Source of the DNA: Brevundimonas pondensis
Lineage (GTDB): Bacteria; Pseudomonadota; Alphaproteobacteria; Caulobacterales; Caulobacteraceae
Length of the DNA stretch: 64,000 bases
Reading direction: 5' to 3'
Assembly: GCF_017487345.1 (NCBI RefSeq)
Contig: NZ_CP062006.1
Location: 2,486,001 to 2,550,000, forward strand
A program made the position numbers and the translations under genes. This document shows positions 1-8,625 of the stretch, one piece after another. The notes beneath the pieces were generated by a model. It was not told where the DNA came from. It worked only from the letters and a program-made list of their open reading frames with translations, and did no database searches. Each line of letters starts with the position of its first letter. The stretch's first letter is position 1.

Positions 1-930
1 GACGAGCCCTTCGACCTGGCCCGCGCCACCGAGGAGGCGGCCCAGCTCTACGCCGCCGCCGCCCGCGACAAGGGTCTGCAATTCGTCGTCGAGGTGTCCC
101 CCGAGGCCCGCATATGGGTTCACGGCGACGCGGTTCGCCTGAAACAGATTCTGACCAACCTGGTGTCCAACGCCGTCAAGTTCACCGCCGCCGGTTTCGT
201 CAGCCTGACGGTCGATGCCGGGCCCCAAGGCCTGCGCTTCGTGGTGCAGGACACCGGCATCGGCTTCGACGCCGAGACGCGCGAGCGGCTGTTCAGCCGC
301 TTCGAGCAGGCCGACGGCGACATCACCCGCCGCTTCGGCGGTTCGGGCCTGGGCCTGGCCATCAGCCAGGAACTGGCGGCCATGATGGGCGGCGGCCTCG
401 GCTGCGAGAGCGAGCCGGGCGGCGGCGCCGCCTTCATCCTGACCCTGCCCTTGCGCCCAGCCGAGGCGCCCGTCGCCCCGACCGCCGCCCCCCCGGTCGA
501 GGTCCCTTCCAGCGGCGAAGGGGGACGTCGCCTGCGTATCCTGGTCGCCGACGACCACCCCACCAACCGGCGTGTGGTCGAGCTGATCCTGGATCAGGCG
601 TCGGTCGAACTGGTCGCCGTCGAGGACGGCGCCCAGGCGGTCGAGGCGTGTCGCGCCTCCGCCTTTGATCTGGTTCTGATGGACATGCAGATGCCCGTGA
701 TGGACGGCCTGACCGCTACCCGCGAGATTCGCCTGCACGAGGTGGCCATGGGCATGGCCCGCACCCCGATCGTCATGCTGACCGCCAACGCCCTGCCCGA
801 ACATATCGCGGCGGGGATGGACGCCGGCGCCGACCGCCATCTGGCCAAGCCCTTCAGCATCGAAGCCCTGCTGGCCATGGTGGCCGAGTTGACGGCGGAC
901 GCGCCTCAGGCCGCCAGCGCGGCGGCCTGA
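1..930 (+). CDS. Hybrid sensor histidine kinase, C-terminal part (HATPase + receiver)
   Basis: The gene is cut by the left edge and is open in frame 1 from base 1, so the ATG at 94 is internal. The visible 309 residues hold an HATPase_c domain: N box LTNLVSNAVKFT near residue 55, G1 box DTGIGFD, F box LFSRFEQAD and G2 box GGSGLGLAIS. A short proline/alanine linker follows, then a receiver domain with the acidic pair in VADDHP, phospho-acceptor Asp in LMDMQMP and conserved Lys in LAKPF. The His-box and any sensor lie outside the window. The arrangement fits a hybrid kinase that passes phosphate to its own receiver and then to an Hpt partner. The signal it senses cannot be seen here. Confidence 0.93.
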   Translation, partial: DEPFDLARATEEAAQLYAAAARDKGLQFVVEVSPEARIWVHGDAVRLKQILTNLVSNAVKFTAAGFVSLTVDAGPQGLRFVVQDTGIGFDAETRERLFSRFEQADGDITRRFGGSGLGLAISQELAAMMGGGLGCESEPGGGAAFILTLPLRPAEAPVAPTAAPPVEVPSSGEGGRRLRILVADDHPTNRRVVELILDQASVELVAVEDGAQAVEACRASAFDLVLMDMQMPVMDGLTATREIRLHEVAMGMARTPIVMLTANALPEHIAAGMDAGADRHLAKPFSIEALLAMVAELTADAPQAASAAA

Positions 931-943
931 GGGTCTTCTTCTC

Positions 944-1153
944 CTACTCGTAGCCGTGGGCGGCTTCGTTGATGACCTGACTGGGCATGGACGAGAAATC
1001 CACGCTCAGAGGCCTGGCGGCCTTGGCCTCGAAGGTCTTGAGCACATGCTCCAAGCGGCGGCGCACCTCGCGTTCGGCCTCGGTCGATCCATCCAGCGCC
1101 AGGGGCGCCAGGCAGAAGTCGATGATGGCTTGCGGACGGGTCATCGGTTCCAT
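944..1153 (-). CDS. Small conserved hypothetical protein downstream of aceA
   Basis: A 69-residue protein starting 14 bases after the aceA stop on the same strand, with a good purine-rich ribosome site (AGGAAAGGA) before its ATG. It is therefore probably cotranscribed with isocitrate lyase. It has no signal peptide or membrane segment. The middle is charged and helical (EAEREVRRRLEHVLKTFEAK), which suggests a small alpha-helical cytosolic protein. I do not recognise a family. A role tied to glyoxylate-shunt expression is inference from the operon only. Confidence 0.6.
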   Translation of the reverse strand: MEPMTRPQAIIDFCLAPLALDGSTEAEREVRRRLEHVLKTFEAKAARPLSVDFSSMPSQVINEAAHGYE

Positions 1154-1167
1154 GTCTCTGTCCTTTC

Positions 1168-2445
1168 CTATGCGGCGTGGAACTGGGCGGTTTCGGTCGA
1201 GTCCTTCAGGGCCGTGGTCGAGGACTGGCCGTTCGAGATCACCGTGGCGACCTGATCGAAGTAGCCGGTGCCGACCTCGCGCTGGTGACGGGTGGCGGTA
1301 TAGCCCGCGGCCTCGTTCGAGAACTCGCGCTGCTGCAACTCGGAATAGGCCGCCATACCGCGATCGCGGTAGCCGTCGGCCAGCTCGAACATCGAGTTGT
1401 TCAGGCTATGGAAGCCGGCCAGGGTCACGAACTGGAACTTGTAGCCCATGGCCCCCAGCTCGCGCTGGAACTTGGCGATGGTGGCGTCGTCCAGCTTGGC
1501 CTTCCAGTTGAACGAGGGCGAGCAGTTGTAAGCCATCAGCTTGCCCGGATGCTTCTTCTGGATCGCCTCGGCGAACTTCTTGGCGTCGTCCAGATCGGGG
1601 TGCGAGGTCTCCCACCACAGCAGGTCGGCGATGTTGGCGTAGGACAGACCGCGCGCGATGCAGTGGTCCAGACCCGTGCCTTCCTTCAGGCGGAAGAAGC
1701 CCTCGGGCGTGCGGTTTTCGCGGTCGATGAAGGGCTGGTCGCGCTCGTCGATGTCCGAGGTGATCAGCTGGGCGCTTTCGGCGTCGGTGCGGGCGACCGT
1801 GATGGTCGGGGTGCCCATGACGTCGGCGGCCAGACGGGCGGCGACCAGATTGCGCTCATGCGCCTGGGTCGGGATCAGAACCTTGCCGCCCAGGTGGCCG
1901 CACTTCTTCTCGCTGGCCAGTTGATCCTCGAAGTGGACCCCCGCGGCGCCGGCCTCAATGAAGGCCTTCATGATCTCGAAGCTGTTCAGCGGCCCGCCGA
2001 AACCGGCCTCGGCGTCGGCGACGATGGGGGCGAACCACTCGCGCTTGGCGCCGCCCTCGGCATGCTCGATCTGGTCGGCCCGCTGCAGGGTGCGGTTGAT
2101 GCGGCGGCACAGTTCCGGCGCGGCGTTGGCCGGATACAACGACTGGTCGGGGTACATGGCCCCGGCGGTGTTGGCGTCGGCGGCGACCTGCCAGCCCGAC
2201 AGATAGATGGCCTTCAGACCGGCGCGAACCATCTGCATCGCCTGATTGCCGGTGACGGCGCCCAGGGCATTGATGAAGGGCTCGTCGTGCAACAGCTGCC
2301 ACAGACGATTGGCGCCGCGCTCGGCCAGGGTGTGGGTGATCGGCACCGAGCCGCGCAGGCGCAGAACGTCCTCCGGGGTATAGGGGCGTTCGATGCCGTC
2401 GAAGCGGCCGGCGGGCGAAGGAACCAGATCAGCGAAGGTCGTCAT
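1168..2445 (-). CDS. aceA: Isocitrate lyase
   Basis: A 425-residue isocitrate lyase, full length for the bacterial enzyme. It cleaves isocitrate to succinate and glyoxylate, the first step of the glyoxylate shunt needed for growth on acetate or fatty acids. The active-site signature KKCGHLGGK lies at about residues 180-188, with catalytic Cys182. Other family blocks are visible: [10 protein letters not shown] near 83, DAEAGFGG near 144 and HFEDQ near 171. The start is the ATG at 2445. It is divergent from an XRE/short-chain fatty acid regulator across 154 bases that contain two matching palindromes, so repression or activation by that regulator is likely. A 69-residue gene follows in the same direction. 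Confidence 0.98.
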   Translation of the reverse strand: MTTFADLVPSPAGRFDGIERPYTPEDVLRLRGSVPITHTLAERGANRLWQLLHDEPFINALGAVTGNQAMQMVRAGLKAIYLSGWQVAADANTAGAMYPDQSLYPANAAPELCRRINRTLQRADQIEHAEGGAKREWFAPIVADAEAGFGGPLNSFEIMKAFIEAGAAGVHFEDQLASEKKCGHLGGKVLIPTQAHERNLVAARLAADVMGTPTITVARTDAESAQLITSDIDERDQPFIDRENRTPEGFFRLKEGTGLDHCIARGLSYANIADLLWWETSHPDLDDAKKFAEAIQKKHPGKLMAYNCSPSFNWKAKLDDATIAKFQRELGAMGYKFQFVTLAGFHSLNNSMFELADGYRDRGMAAYSELQQREFSNEAAGYTATRHQREVGTGYFDQVATVISNGQSSTTALKDSTETAQFHAA

Positions 2446-2550
2446 GTTCGTCTCGGCTTTGAAAGGGCGCGGCAGCAGCCGCCGTCACCGAACCAGAACA
2501 CGCCGCCGTCACGATTGACACAGCACGATCCGCACGATTCAAGTCAAACA

Positions 2551-2588
2551 GTCACATCATGACACTTGCCAATCAGTCATATCGTGAC
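2551..2588. promoter_or_regulatory. Twin palindromic operator-like boxes between aceA and its regulator
   Basis: Two near-identical inverted repeats of the form GTCA-N5-TGAC lie at 2551-2563 and 2576-2588, 25 bp centre to centre (about 2.4 helical turns). Their flanks also match (CAGTCA before, CA/CAT after). The second ends 11 bases before the regulator's ATG and so would cover its translation or transcription start. A repeated symmetric site in a divergent aceA-regulator intergenic region is the expected layout for an autoregulated controller. That the neighbouring XRE protein binds here is inference. Confidence 0.6.
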
Positions 2589-2599
2589 ATCATCGCGCC

Positions 2600-4030
2600 A
2601 TGAACGCCGCCGCCGATCGCAAACTCTTCCTCGGCGGCCGCCTGAAGCGGCTGCGGCGCGACCTCGGCCTGTCGCAGACGGCGATGGCGGGCGATCTGGG
2701 CGTCTCGCCCTCCTATCTGAACCATATCGAGCGCAATCAGCGACCCGTCTCGGCCCAGTTGCTGCTGCGCCTGGCCGAGACCTATGACGTGGACCTGCGC
2801 AACCTCGGCCAATCCGGCGGCCCGGCCTCCGAGGCGGAACTGGCCGAGGCCTTCGCCGACCCCCTGTTCCAGGGCCTGGCCGTGCCGCGCCACGAGATCG
2901 TGCAACTGGCCGAGGATCAACCCGCCGCCGCCGACGCCATTCTGAGGCTTTACCGCGCCTTTTCCGACCGCCGCGTGCGCGACCGGGCCGAGGCCGAGGT
3001 GGCGGGCGCCGCCTCCCCCGCCGACAGCCCGTCGGAATGGGTGCGCGAATACATTCAGAGCCGCCACAACCATGTCCCCGAACTGGATACGTTGGGCGAG
3101 GCCCTGCACGACGCCCTGAAGGCCGAGGCGTCTTCGCCGGACGAGAGCTTCGAGGCCCTGGCTCGCGCTCGCCTGTTCGCCCGCCACGGCCTGACGGTGC
3201 GCACCCTGCCCGCCGAGGTCATGGTCGAATGGACCCGCCGCTTCGATCCGCACCGGGGCCGTCTGCTGCTGTCCGATACGCTCGGCCCGTCGTCGCGCGC
3301 CTTCGCCGTCGCCTGCCAGCTGGCCCTGATGGAGCATGGCGCCGAGCTTCAGGCCCTGACCGAGGCGGCCAATGCGCCCGACGCCCCGACCCGCAACCTG
3401 CTGAAGACCTCGCTGACCAACAGCCTGGCCGCCGCCATCCTGATGCCCTACGCCGCCTTCCAGCGCACGGCGGAAGAGACCGGCTACGACCTGGCCCGGC
3501 TGCAGGCCCGCTTCGGCGTCGGCTTCGAGCAGGCGGCGCACCGACTGACGACGCTTTCCCGGCCAACGGCCAGAGGCGTGCCCTTCTTCCTGATGCGGGT
3601 CGATCAGGCGGGCAACGTCTCCAAGAGGTACGCCTCCGGCGCCTTTCCATTTTCGCGCTTCGGCGGGGCCTGTCCGCGCTGGCGGCTGCATTCAGCCTTC
3701 CGCACGCCCGGCCGCGTTGTCACGCAGATCATCGAGACGCCGGATGGATCGCGCTGGTTCACCCTGGCCCGCACCGTGGACCGCCAGGGTCAGGACGCCT
3801 TCACCGAGGGTCAGGACCTGGCCATCGGCCTGGGCTGCGAGCTGAAGCACGCCCACCGGCTGATCTATGCGCGCGGTCTGGACCTGCAAGAGCCCGAGGT
3901 CACCCCCATCGGCCCCGCCTGCCGCCTGTGTGAACGCCACCCCTGCGCCGAACGCGCCGCCCCGCCAGTCGGCCGCGCCCTGACCGTCGACGACTGGTCC
4001 AAGTCGGTCAGCCCGTATCCGTTCGCGTAA
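2600..4030 (+). CDS. XRE-family short-chain fatty acid regulator (ScfR/RamB type)
   Basis: A 476-residue regulator. An N-terminal XRE helix-turn-helix (about residues 10-65, with LGLSQTAMAGDLGVSPSYLNHIERNQRPVS split across the motif) is followed by a central IrrE-like peptidase-fold region in which the metal motif is not recognisable, and a C-terminal DUF2083-type region with a Cys cluster CRLCERHPC near residue 440. This architecture is that of ScfR/RamB/PrpC-like regulators that control acetate, propionate and glyoxylate genes. It is divergent from aceA and shares the intergenic palindromes at 2551-2588. The likely role is acyl-CoA-responsive control of aceA and of itself. The effector is not visible from sequence. 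Confidence 0.88.
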   Translation: MNAAADRKLFLGGRLKRLRRDLGLSQTAMAGDLGVSPSYLNHIERNQRPVSAQLLLRLAETYDVDLRNLGQSGGPASEAELAEAFADPLFQGLAVPRHEIVQLAEDQPAAADAILRLYRAFSDRRVRDRAEAEVAGAASPADSPSEWVREYIQSRHNHVPELDTLGEALHDALKAEASSPDESFEALARARLFARHGLTVRTLPAEVMVEWTRRFDPHRGRLLLSDTLGPSSRAFAVACQLALMEHGAELQALTEAANAPDAPTRNLLKTSLTNSLAAAILMPYAAFQRTAEETGYDLARLQARFGVGFEQAAHRLTTLSRPTARGVPFFLMRVDQAGNVSKRYASGAFPFSRFGGACPRWRLHSAFRTPGRVVTQIIETPDGSRWFTLARTVDRQGQDAFTEGQDLAIGLGCELKHAHRLIYARGLDLQEPEVTPIGPACRLCERHPCAERAAPPVGRALTVDDWSKSVSPYPFA

Positions 4031-4034
4031 GACG

Positions 4035-4204
4035 CCCTTCTCCCCTTGAGGGAGAAGGTGGCCCCTCAGGGCCGGATGAGGGGTGTCGGCGCAGCCGGTA
4101 GATTTTGTATCGATCCAACGTGACGGCCAGCATCGGATAGGCGCCGCACACACCCCTCATCCGTCAGGCTTCGCCTGCCACCTCCTCCCTCAAGGGGAGA
4201 AGGG
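4035..4204. repeat. REP-like intergenic inverted-repeat element
   Basis: A 170-bp element whose ends are long inverted copies. The left arm starts CCCTTCTCCCCTTGAGG and runs through GGTGGC to GGATGAGGGGTGT. The right arm reads ACACCCCTCATCC, then GCCACC, and ends CCTCAAGGGGAGAAGGG. The central 60 bases are unique. It fills the gap between two convergent genes and could fold into one large hairpin. Elements with these words are common in intergenic regions of Caulobacteraceae (from memory, not checked). It carries no ORF. A role as a transcription end or a non-autonomous mobile repeat is inference. Confidence 0.75.
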
Positions 4205-4210
4205 ATGATC

Positions 4211-5044
4211 TTAGTGCGCCAGCAGCAGGGCCGCCGGGCTCTCGGTGATCAAGGTCTGGGTCACGCCGCCGAAGATCCACTGACGCATCCGCGCATGCCC
4301 CCAGGCTCCGCTGACGATGGCGCCGGCCTTCATCTCGGCGGCGCAGTCCAGCAGGCGACGGCCCGCCGCGCGGTCGTCATGGGCGCGAGCCTCAGCCTCG
4401 GCCTTGACGCCGTGACGCCGCAGCCAGGCGGCCACGTCGGCGGTGCGCAGCCGGGCGCCGTCCATGTCCTCGGGATCGCACAGTTCCAGCACGCGCACGC
4501 TCTCGGCCTCGCGCAGCAGGGGGATGGCGGCCACCGCGGCCAACCGGCTCTCGCGGCTGTCGGTCCAGGCCAGCAGCACCGGCGCGCCCGCGACGGCCCG
4601 CGCCGGGTTCGGCGGCACGATCAGAACCGAGCGCCCGGCCCGCATGGTCAGGTCGGAGGGAACAGGCGCGCGCCAGCCGCTGGCGTTGGCCGCGTCGCGC
4701 CCGACGATCAGCACGTCGGCGGCGCGGGCGTGCTTGACCAGCAAGCCGGTCGGGTCCCCCACGTCGGCGCGCCATTCGCACGACACTCCAGTCTTTGTCG
4801 CGATCTCGCGGAACCGCGCCTCGGCGCCCTTCAGCGCGCTCTCGGCCCGCTCGTGCTGGGCGCTCAGCACCTCGCCCAGAAGGATGCCCGCACCATAGGC
4901 GTCGGCCATCGGGGTTTCGGGCGCGCAGGCCGACACCCCGATCAGATGAGCGCCGTGCGCCTTGGCCAGAGCGGCGGCCTGTTCGATCCGCTGCGTGTTG
5001 TCGGGCTCGTCATCGACATAGACGATCAGGCTGGACCAGGTCAT
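4211..5044 (-). CDS. Universal stress protein, tandem Usp domains
   Basis: A 277-residue protein with two Usp-like halves. The first (about 1-145) starts with SLIVYVDDEPDN and contains ADVLIVGRDA. The second (about 150-277) ends with SGAWGHARMRQWIFGGVTQTLITES, the degenerate form of the Usp G-x2-G-x9-G(S/T) segment. It is likely a cytosolic stress or hypoxia protein. A perfect TTGAT-CCCG-ATCAA box lies about 54 bases upstream of the ATG, so FNR/FixK-type control under low oxygen is likely. It lies convergent to the fatty acid regulator with a REP-like element between. The N-terminal half lacks a clear ATP-binding loop. Confidence 0.9.
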   Translation of the reverse strand: MTWSSLIVYVDDEPDNTQRIEQAAALAKAHGAHLIGVSACAPETPMADAYGAGILLGEVLSAQHERAESALKGAEARFREIATKTGVSCEWRADVGDPTGLLVKHARAADVLIVGRDAANASGWRAPVPSDLTMRAGRSVLIVPPNPARAVAGAPVLLAWTDSRESRLAAVAAIPLLREAESVRVLELCDPEDMDGARLRTADVAAWLRRHGVKAEAEARAHDDRAAGRRLLDCAAEMKAGAIVSGAWGHARMRQWIFGGVTQTLITESPAALLLAH

Positions 5045-5097
5045 GGCGACCTCCTCTCGTTCCAGAACGATAGAACGCCTGAGCCGAGGTTCGGTCC

Positions 5098-5111
5098 TTG
5101 ATCCCGATCAA
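5098..5111 (-). promoter_or_regulatory. FNR/FixK-type box upstream of usp
   Basis: The sequence TTGAT-CCCG-ATCAA is a perfect palindrome that matches the Crp/Fnr (FixK, Anr) consensus TTGAT-N4-ATCAA. Its centre is about 60 bp upstream of the usp ATG at 5044, consistent with a class II-like activator site near -41 with a short leader. This is the only perfect match I noticed in an intergenic region of the window. Oxygen-limited activation of usp is inference from the family of regulators. Confidence 0.7.
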
Positions 5112-5121
5112 ATAACAACGA

Positions 5122-6570
5122 TCAGACCAGCACGACCTTGCCGTTCTCGACCCGGTGCGGGACGCCGGCCCTGCGGAACAGGCTGGCGATCTCGGCGGCC
5201 GGATCGGTCGCGCCCTGATCCAGCATCCGTTCGACCGTCTGCGCCAGCGACGGATCGCCCGAAACGCGGGTCAGGGCGTCCAGCCATTCAGCACGGCTCA
5301 GGACCCCGTCGTCGCGGTTGGCCGCCAGCACCGGACGCAGAAAATCGAACCAGTCGCCGCCGTCTCGCCGCTTCTGCGCCCCCTCAGCCGCCATGGCGAA
5401 GACGGCGCCGCAGGCGTAGTAGGCCCGATGCTCGCCCCGGTCGCCGGCCTCGGCCACAGGCTGGCGCGCCAGATCGATGCAGTCGTCCACCTCGGTCTGC
5501 AGTTCGGCGCGATCGTCATAGGCCGGGTCCAGCGCCTTCAGCGCCCGCACGGCCATCAGGTCGGCCCCGCCCTCGGTGATCCAGGCGTCGCGCGCGAACT
5601 TATAGCGCACCGCCTGCCCCAGCCAGAAGTGCGCGCTCTCGTGGCCGATGAACCAGCGCGAGCGTTCCAGCACCTGCTGGCTGGGGTTCAGCACGCCCAC
5701 GCCTTCGAACTTCATGACGATCAGGCCGGGCAGGACGCTGCCGCCCATGCTGGACAGGCGTTCGGTCGGGCCGTTCCAGCTGACCATGACGGTCGAGGTC
5801 TCGCTGCCGACGCCCGGCGCGCCGAGACGACGCAGATAGTAGTCGCCGACATGAGGGGCGAAGCTGCGGATCTCCTCGCCGATCCACGGCGGCAGGTTGG
5901 GGTCTATGACCGTGGTCAGTCCCCTGCCCGGCGTCACCCGCGCCTGCCCCAGCAGGACATAGGAGCGCTCGCCGGTCGTGGTCAGGTCAGCCCGACGCTC
6001 GCCGTTGAACAGCACCGGCCCGGCCGTATCGCGCCAGGTGACGGTGGAGGCTCCCCCTTCCAGATCAACGCCGTTCAGGTCCGCCGGCATGGCTTCCGCC
6101 GCCTCGACCGACGGCAGGGCGAAGACGTCGAACTGGCGCGTCGGCAGGGCCACCGCGCCATCGGAAAACGTCAGCGTGCCATACTCCGCCTCCAGATAGA
6201 CGGCCTTGGGCTTCAACGAAAAGCGGACGTGACGCGGCACGGGACCGCCGTCCAGGCTGCGGATCACGTCGTAATGGCCGCGCCGCTCCATGACGACGCC
6301 GGGCGTCTCGAGCGCCCACTGCGTCGGCCGCCAGGGCTGACGCACGTCCGTCATCAGGGCCGAGTCCATGAAGGCCCAGACGAACGCATCCCGGTTGAAG
6401 ACGTAGTCCGCCGTCCAGCGATCGCCGTCGCGCGTGACCTCGACCATCGGCGCGGCGCGGGCGTCCCAGGTCCCCGGCGGCAGGGGCGCGGCGGCGCAGG
6501 CGCCCAGCAAGGCGGCGGCCAGAACAGTCGAGACGGCAAGGGCTTTCAAACGCAAGGCGACGGACTCCAT
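5122..6570 (-). CDS. Secreted lipoprotein with gluzincin-like HExxH motif
   Basis: I choose the ATG at 6570 (an alternative is 27 bases upstream) because it puts a lipoprotein signal right at the N-terminus: MESVALRLKALAVSTV..., then lipobox LLGAC. The mature protein of about 460 residues has HESAHFWLGQ followed about 20 residues later by TEGGAD. This is an HExxH plus downstream Glu arrangement like M1/M61 aminopeptidases. The region before it is beta-rich. No specific substrate can be named. It may be an outer-membrane-anchored zinc peptidase, or a relative that has kept only the fold. It is convergent with nothing, and its 3' end abuts the FixK-type box of usp. Confidence 0.7.
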   Translation of the reverse strand: MESVALRLKALAVSTVLAAALLGACAAAPLPPGTWDARAAPMVEVTRDGDRWTADYVFNRDAFVWAFMDSALMTDVRQPWRPTQWALETPGVVMERRGHYDVIRSLDGGPVPRHVRFSLKPKAVYLEAEYGTLTFSDGAVALPTRQFDVFALPSVEAAEAMPADLNGVDLEGGASTVTWRDTAGPVLFNGERRADLTTTGERSYVLLGQARVTPGRGLTTVIDPNLPPWIGEEIRSFAPHVGDYYLRRLGAPGVGSETSTVMVSWNGPTERLSSMGGSVLPGLIVMKFEGVGVLNPSQQVLERSRWFIGHESAHFWLGQAVRYKFARDAWITEGGADLMAVRALKALDPAYDDRAELQTEVDDCIDLARQPVAEAGDRGEHRAYYACGAVFAMAAEGAQKRRDGGDWFDFLRPVLAANRDDGVLSRAEWLDALTRVSGDPSLAQTVERMLDQGATDPAAEIASLFRRAGVPHRVENGKVVLV

Positions 6571-6623
6571 ACGGTTCAGCTCGAACATAGCCGCCACCAG
6601 CGCGGCGTCAGCTTACGGATTGC

Positions 6624-7613
6624 TCAGGATTGCGCCCGGGACAGGGCGCGTCCCGCCGCCGCCAGTTCCGCCGCCATGACCGCCTTCAACCGCTGCGGCG
6701 CCTCGATGGTCGCCTGCTCGCCCCAGGTGAACAGGTGCCAGGCCAGTTCGCGCATCCCCGAGGCGCGGAACCGCACCAGAACCGATCCGTCCGCCTGATC
6801 CTGGATGGCCTGGGTCGGGTGCCAGCGCCAGCCGCGCGCCTCAGCCGCGCCCTCGGGGGCGATGCGCAGCACCACCTCCTCGATCTCGTCCTGATAGATG
6901 CCGAAGGACTGGCTGGCGAAGGCGGCTAAGTCGAAGTCGGCGGGCGGGCGCGCCGTCCCCTCTCCCGCCTCGACCGAACTCATGCGGTCCAGTCGGAAGG
7001 TCTGGATACGCCCGCTCTCGCGATCCGCCGCCACCAGATAGTTGGCCCGTCCGAACATCAGGCCGCAGGGGGCCACGCTGCGGCCGCGCGCCTCGGCGCC
7101 GGGGCGGGCGTAGATAAAGCTGAGCGGCCGCTCGGCCAGAACCGCGCCGCGGATCTCGGCCAGCACCGTCTCATCGGCGGTGGGCCGCGGCCCGGCCTGG
7201 ACGGCGATGGTCTCGGCCCGCACCAGGGCTTCCAGATCGGGGGCCATGCGGTTCAGGGTGGTCGAGCGCATGGCCGCCTTGACCTTGCGCTCCAGCCCCT
7301 CCAGCGCCGCCGCCCGCGCCGGTTCGCCCGCCGCCCGCAACGCCGCCGCCGCCTTGGTCAGTTCCAGCATCTCGGTCGCGGTCGGCGCCTGCTCGAAGGC
7401 GGACAGACCGCCGCGAATGCGCCAGCGCTTGCTGGGCGGATCGCTGATCTCCTCGACCTGCGGGAACAGCATCAGGACGGCGTCGCGCATCCGCTCGGCG
7501 GTGCGGCGCCCGACCCGCAGCTGCCCCGCCATCTCGTTCAGCGTCAGGCCCTCGGCGCTGGCCGCCATGCCGCGCGCCAGATCGATGACCATCGCCGCCT
7601 TGTCATGCCGCAA
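6624..7613 (-). CDS. WYL-domain helix-turn-helix transcriptional regulator (YafY-like)
   Basis: A 329-residue regulator if started at the TTG at 7613, which encodes (L/M)RHDKAAMVIDLARGM. I prefer this start because GGAG sits about 9 bases upstream and the family begins at this point. A longer reading from 7679 adds residues unlike the family. The N-terminal HTH (about 1-70, with LTLNEMAGQLRVGRRTAERMRDAV) resembles DeoR/YafY regulators. A WYL domain follows (about 130-220, with PLSFIYARPGAEARGR and GRANYLVAADRE) and a WCX-type C-terminus. WYL proteins bind ligands or single-stranded nucleic acid and regulate stress and defence genes. It is divergent from a short hypothetical gene. Confidence 0.88.
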   Translation of the reverse strand: MRHDKAAMVIDLARGMAASAEGLTLNEMAGQLRVGRRTAERMRDAVLMLFPQVEEISDPPSKRWRIRGGLSAFEQAPTATEMLELTKAAAALRAAGEPARAAALEGLERKVKAAMRSTTLNRMAPDLEALVRAETIAVQAGPRPTADETVLAEIRGAVLAERPLSFIYARPGAEARGRSVAPCGLMFGRANYLVAADRESGRIQTFRLDRMSSVEAGEGTARPPADFDLAAFASQSFGIYQDEIEEVVLRIAPEGAAEARGWRWHPTQAIQDQADGSVLVRFRASGMRELAWHLFTWGEQATIEAPQRLKAVMAAELAAAGRALSRAQS

Positions 7614-7706
7614 GAAACTTCTCCACAGAACTACGTCCGAAACTGACGCAATGCTGTCGCATCCTCTCAACATCAGCAAGAGGCAATCGCTTCAGGAGAT
7701 CACGAC

Positions 7707-7949
7707 ATGGCCTTCGCCCGCACCCCGACGGTTCAAAAGCCCGCCAAGAAGACCTTCGCCGACCGCTACATGATCGTGCCGTGCGAGGCCGAGGGCGACC
7801 TGGCCGTCATCTGGGATCGCCAGGAAGAACAGGTCGTGGACGTGATCTCGGCCTCGGCCAGCAGCCGCTACTCGGACGAGGACGCCCTGTGGGACGAGTT
7901 TCACGCGCCCGCTGCAGCCGCTCATGCCGACTGGCGTATGGCGGCCTGA
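7707..7949 (+). CDS. Small conserved hypothetical protein
   Basis: An 80-residue soluble protein with a good ribosome site (CAGGAG, 8 bases before ATG). It has no signal peptide, membrane segment or known motif. The sequence is acidic in the second half (YSDEDALWDEFH). It is divergent from the WYL regulator with about 93 bases between starts, so it might be controlled by it. I do not recognise a family. Confidence 0.6.
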   Translation: MAFARTPTVQKPAKKTFADRYMIVPCEAEGDLAVIWDRQEEQVVDVISASASSRYSDEDALWDEFHAPAAAAHADWRMAA

Positions 7950-8046
7950 CGCCTGGCCTGGTGAGAATACCGAGACGGGAACCCGGCTCCCCATCCAACG
8001 TTCGCCGAAGCATGACCATTCCGGTCATGCTCGAGGGGAGCTACCG

Positions 8047-8625
8047 ATGACATCGTCCCACACCGCCGCGCCTTCGCTGGAAGGCCTCGTCAAATCCGCT
8101 CTGCATCGCTCGTGGTGGCTGCTGCTGTTGCGCGGGATCATCGCCGTGGCTTTCGGGGTCGCCACCTTCGTGTGGCCGGGTATCAGCCTGGTCAGCCTGA
8201 TCCTGGTCTACGGAATTTACGCCGTGGCGGACGGCATTCTGGCCCTGATCGCGGCCATTCGCGGCGGCGGCGTCGCCCCACGCTGGTGGCTGGCCCTGGG
8301 CGGGATCGCCAGCCTGGTCGCCGGGGGACTGGCCTTCGTCTGGCCGGGTCTGACGGCCCTAGTCCTGGTCTATCTGATCGGCTTCTGGTCGATCATGCGC
8401 GGCGTTCTGGAAATCGTCGGCGCCATCCGCCTGAGGAAAGAGATTCCCAACGAATGGTCCCTGGGCCTGGCCGGCGCCCTGTCGGTCATCTTCGGCCTGA
8501 TCCTGGTCTTCGCACCGGGCGCGGGGGCTATGGGTCTGCTGTGGCTGATCGCGGCCTGGGCCGTGCTGTTCGGCCTGCTGCTGATCTGGGTCGCCTTCCG
8601 GGTCAGGAAGCTGGCGAAGGCGTAA
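8047..8625 (+). CDS. HdeD family acid-resistance-like membrane protein (DUF308)
   Basis: The start is the ATG at 8047, preceded by AGGGGAG. Longer readings add a non-membrane, unrelated leader. The 192-residue protein has six predicted membrane helices in DUF308 pairs, for example LLLLRGIIAVAFGVATFVWPG and LALGGIASLVAGGLAFVWPG, repeating the FxWPG turn. HdeD-type inner-membrane proteins are linked to acid or density responses. Their biochemical role is not settled. Its last 23 bases overlap the 3' end of the convergent amidohydrolase gene. Confidence 0.88.
   Translation: MTSSHTAAPSLEGLVKSALHRSWWLLLLRGIIAVAFGVATFVWPGISLVSLILVYGIYAVADGILALIAAIRGGGVAPRWWLALGGIASLVAGGLAFVWPGLTALVLVYLIGFWSIMRGVLEIVGAIRLRKEIPNEWSLGLAGALSVIFGLILVFAPGAGAMGLLWLIAAWAVLFGLLLIWVAFRVRKLAKA

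Noticed and set aside
1177..2562. Plus-strand ORF of 461 residues antisense to aceA
   Set aside because: Long only because the opposite frame of a GC-rich gene lacks stops. The product has no motif, and aceA on the other strand is certain.
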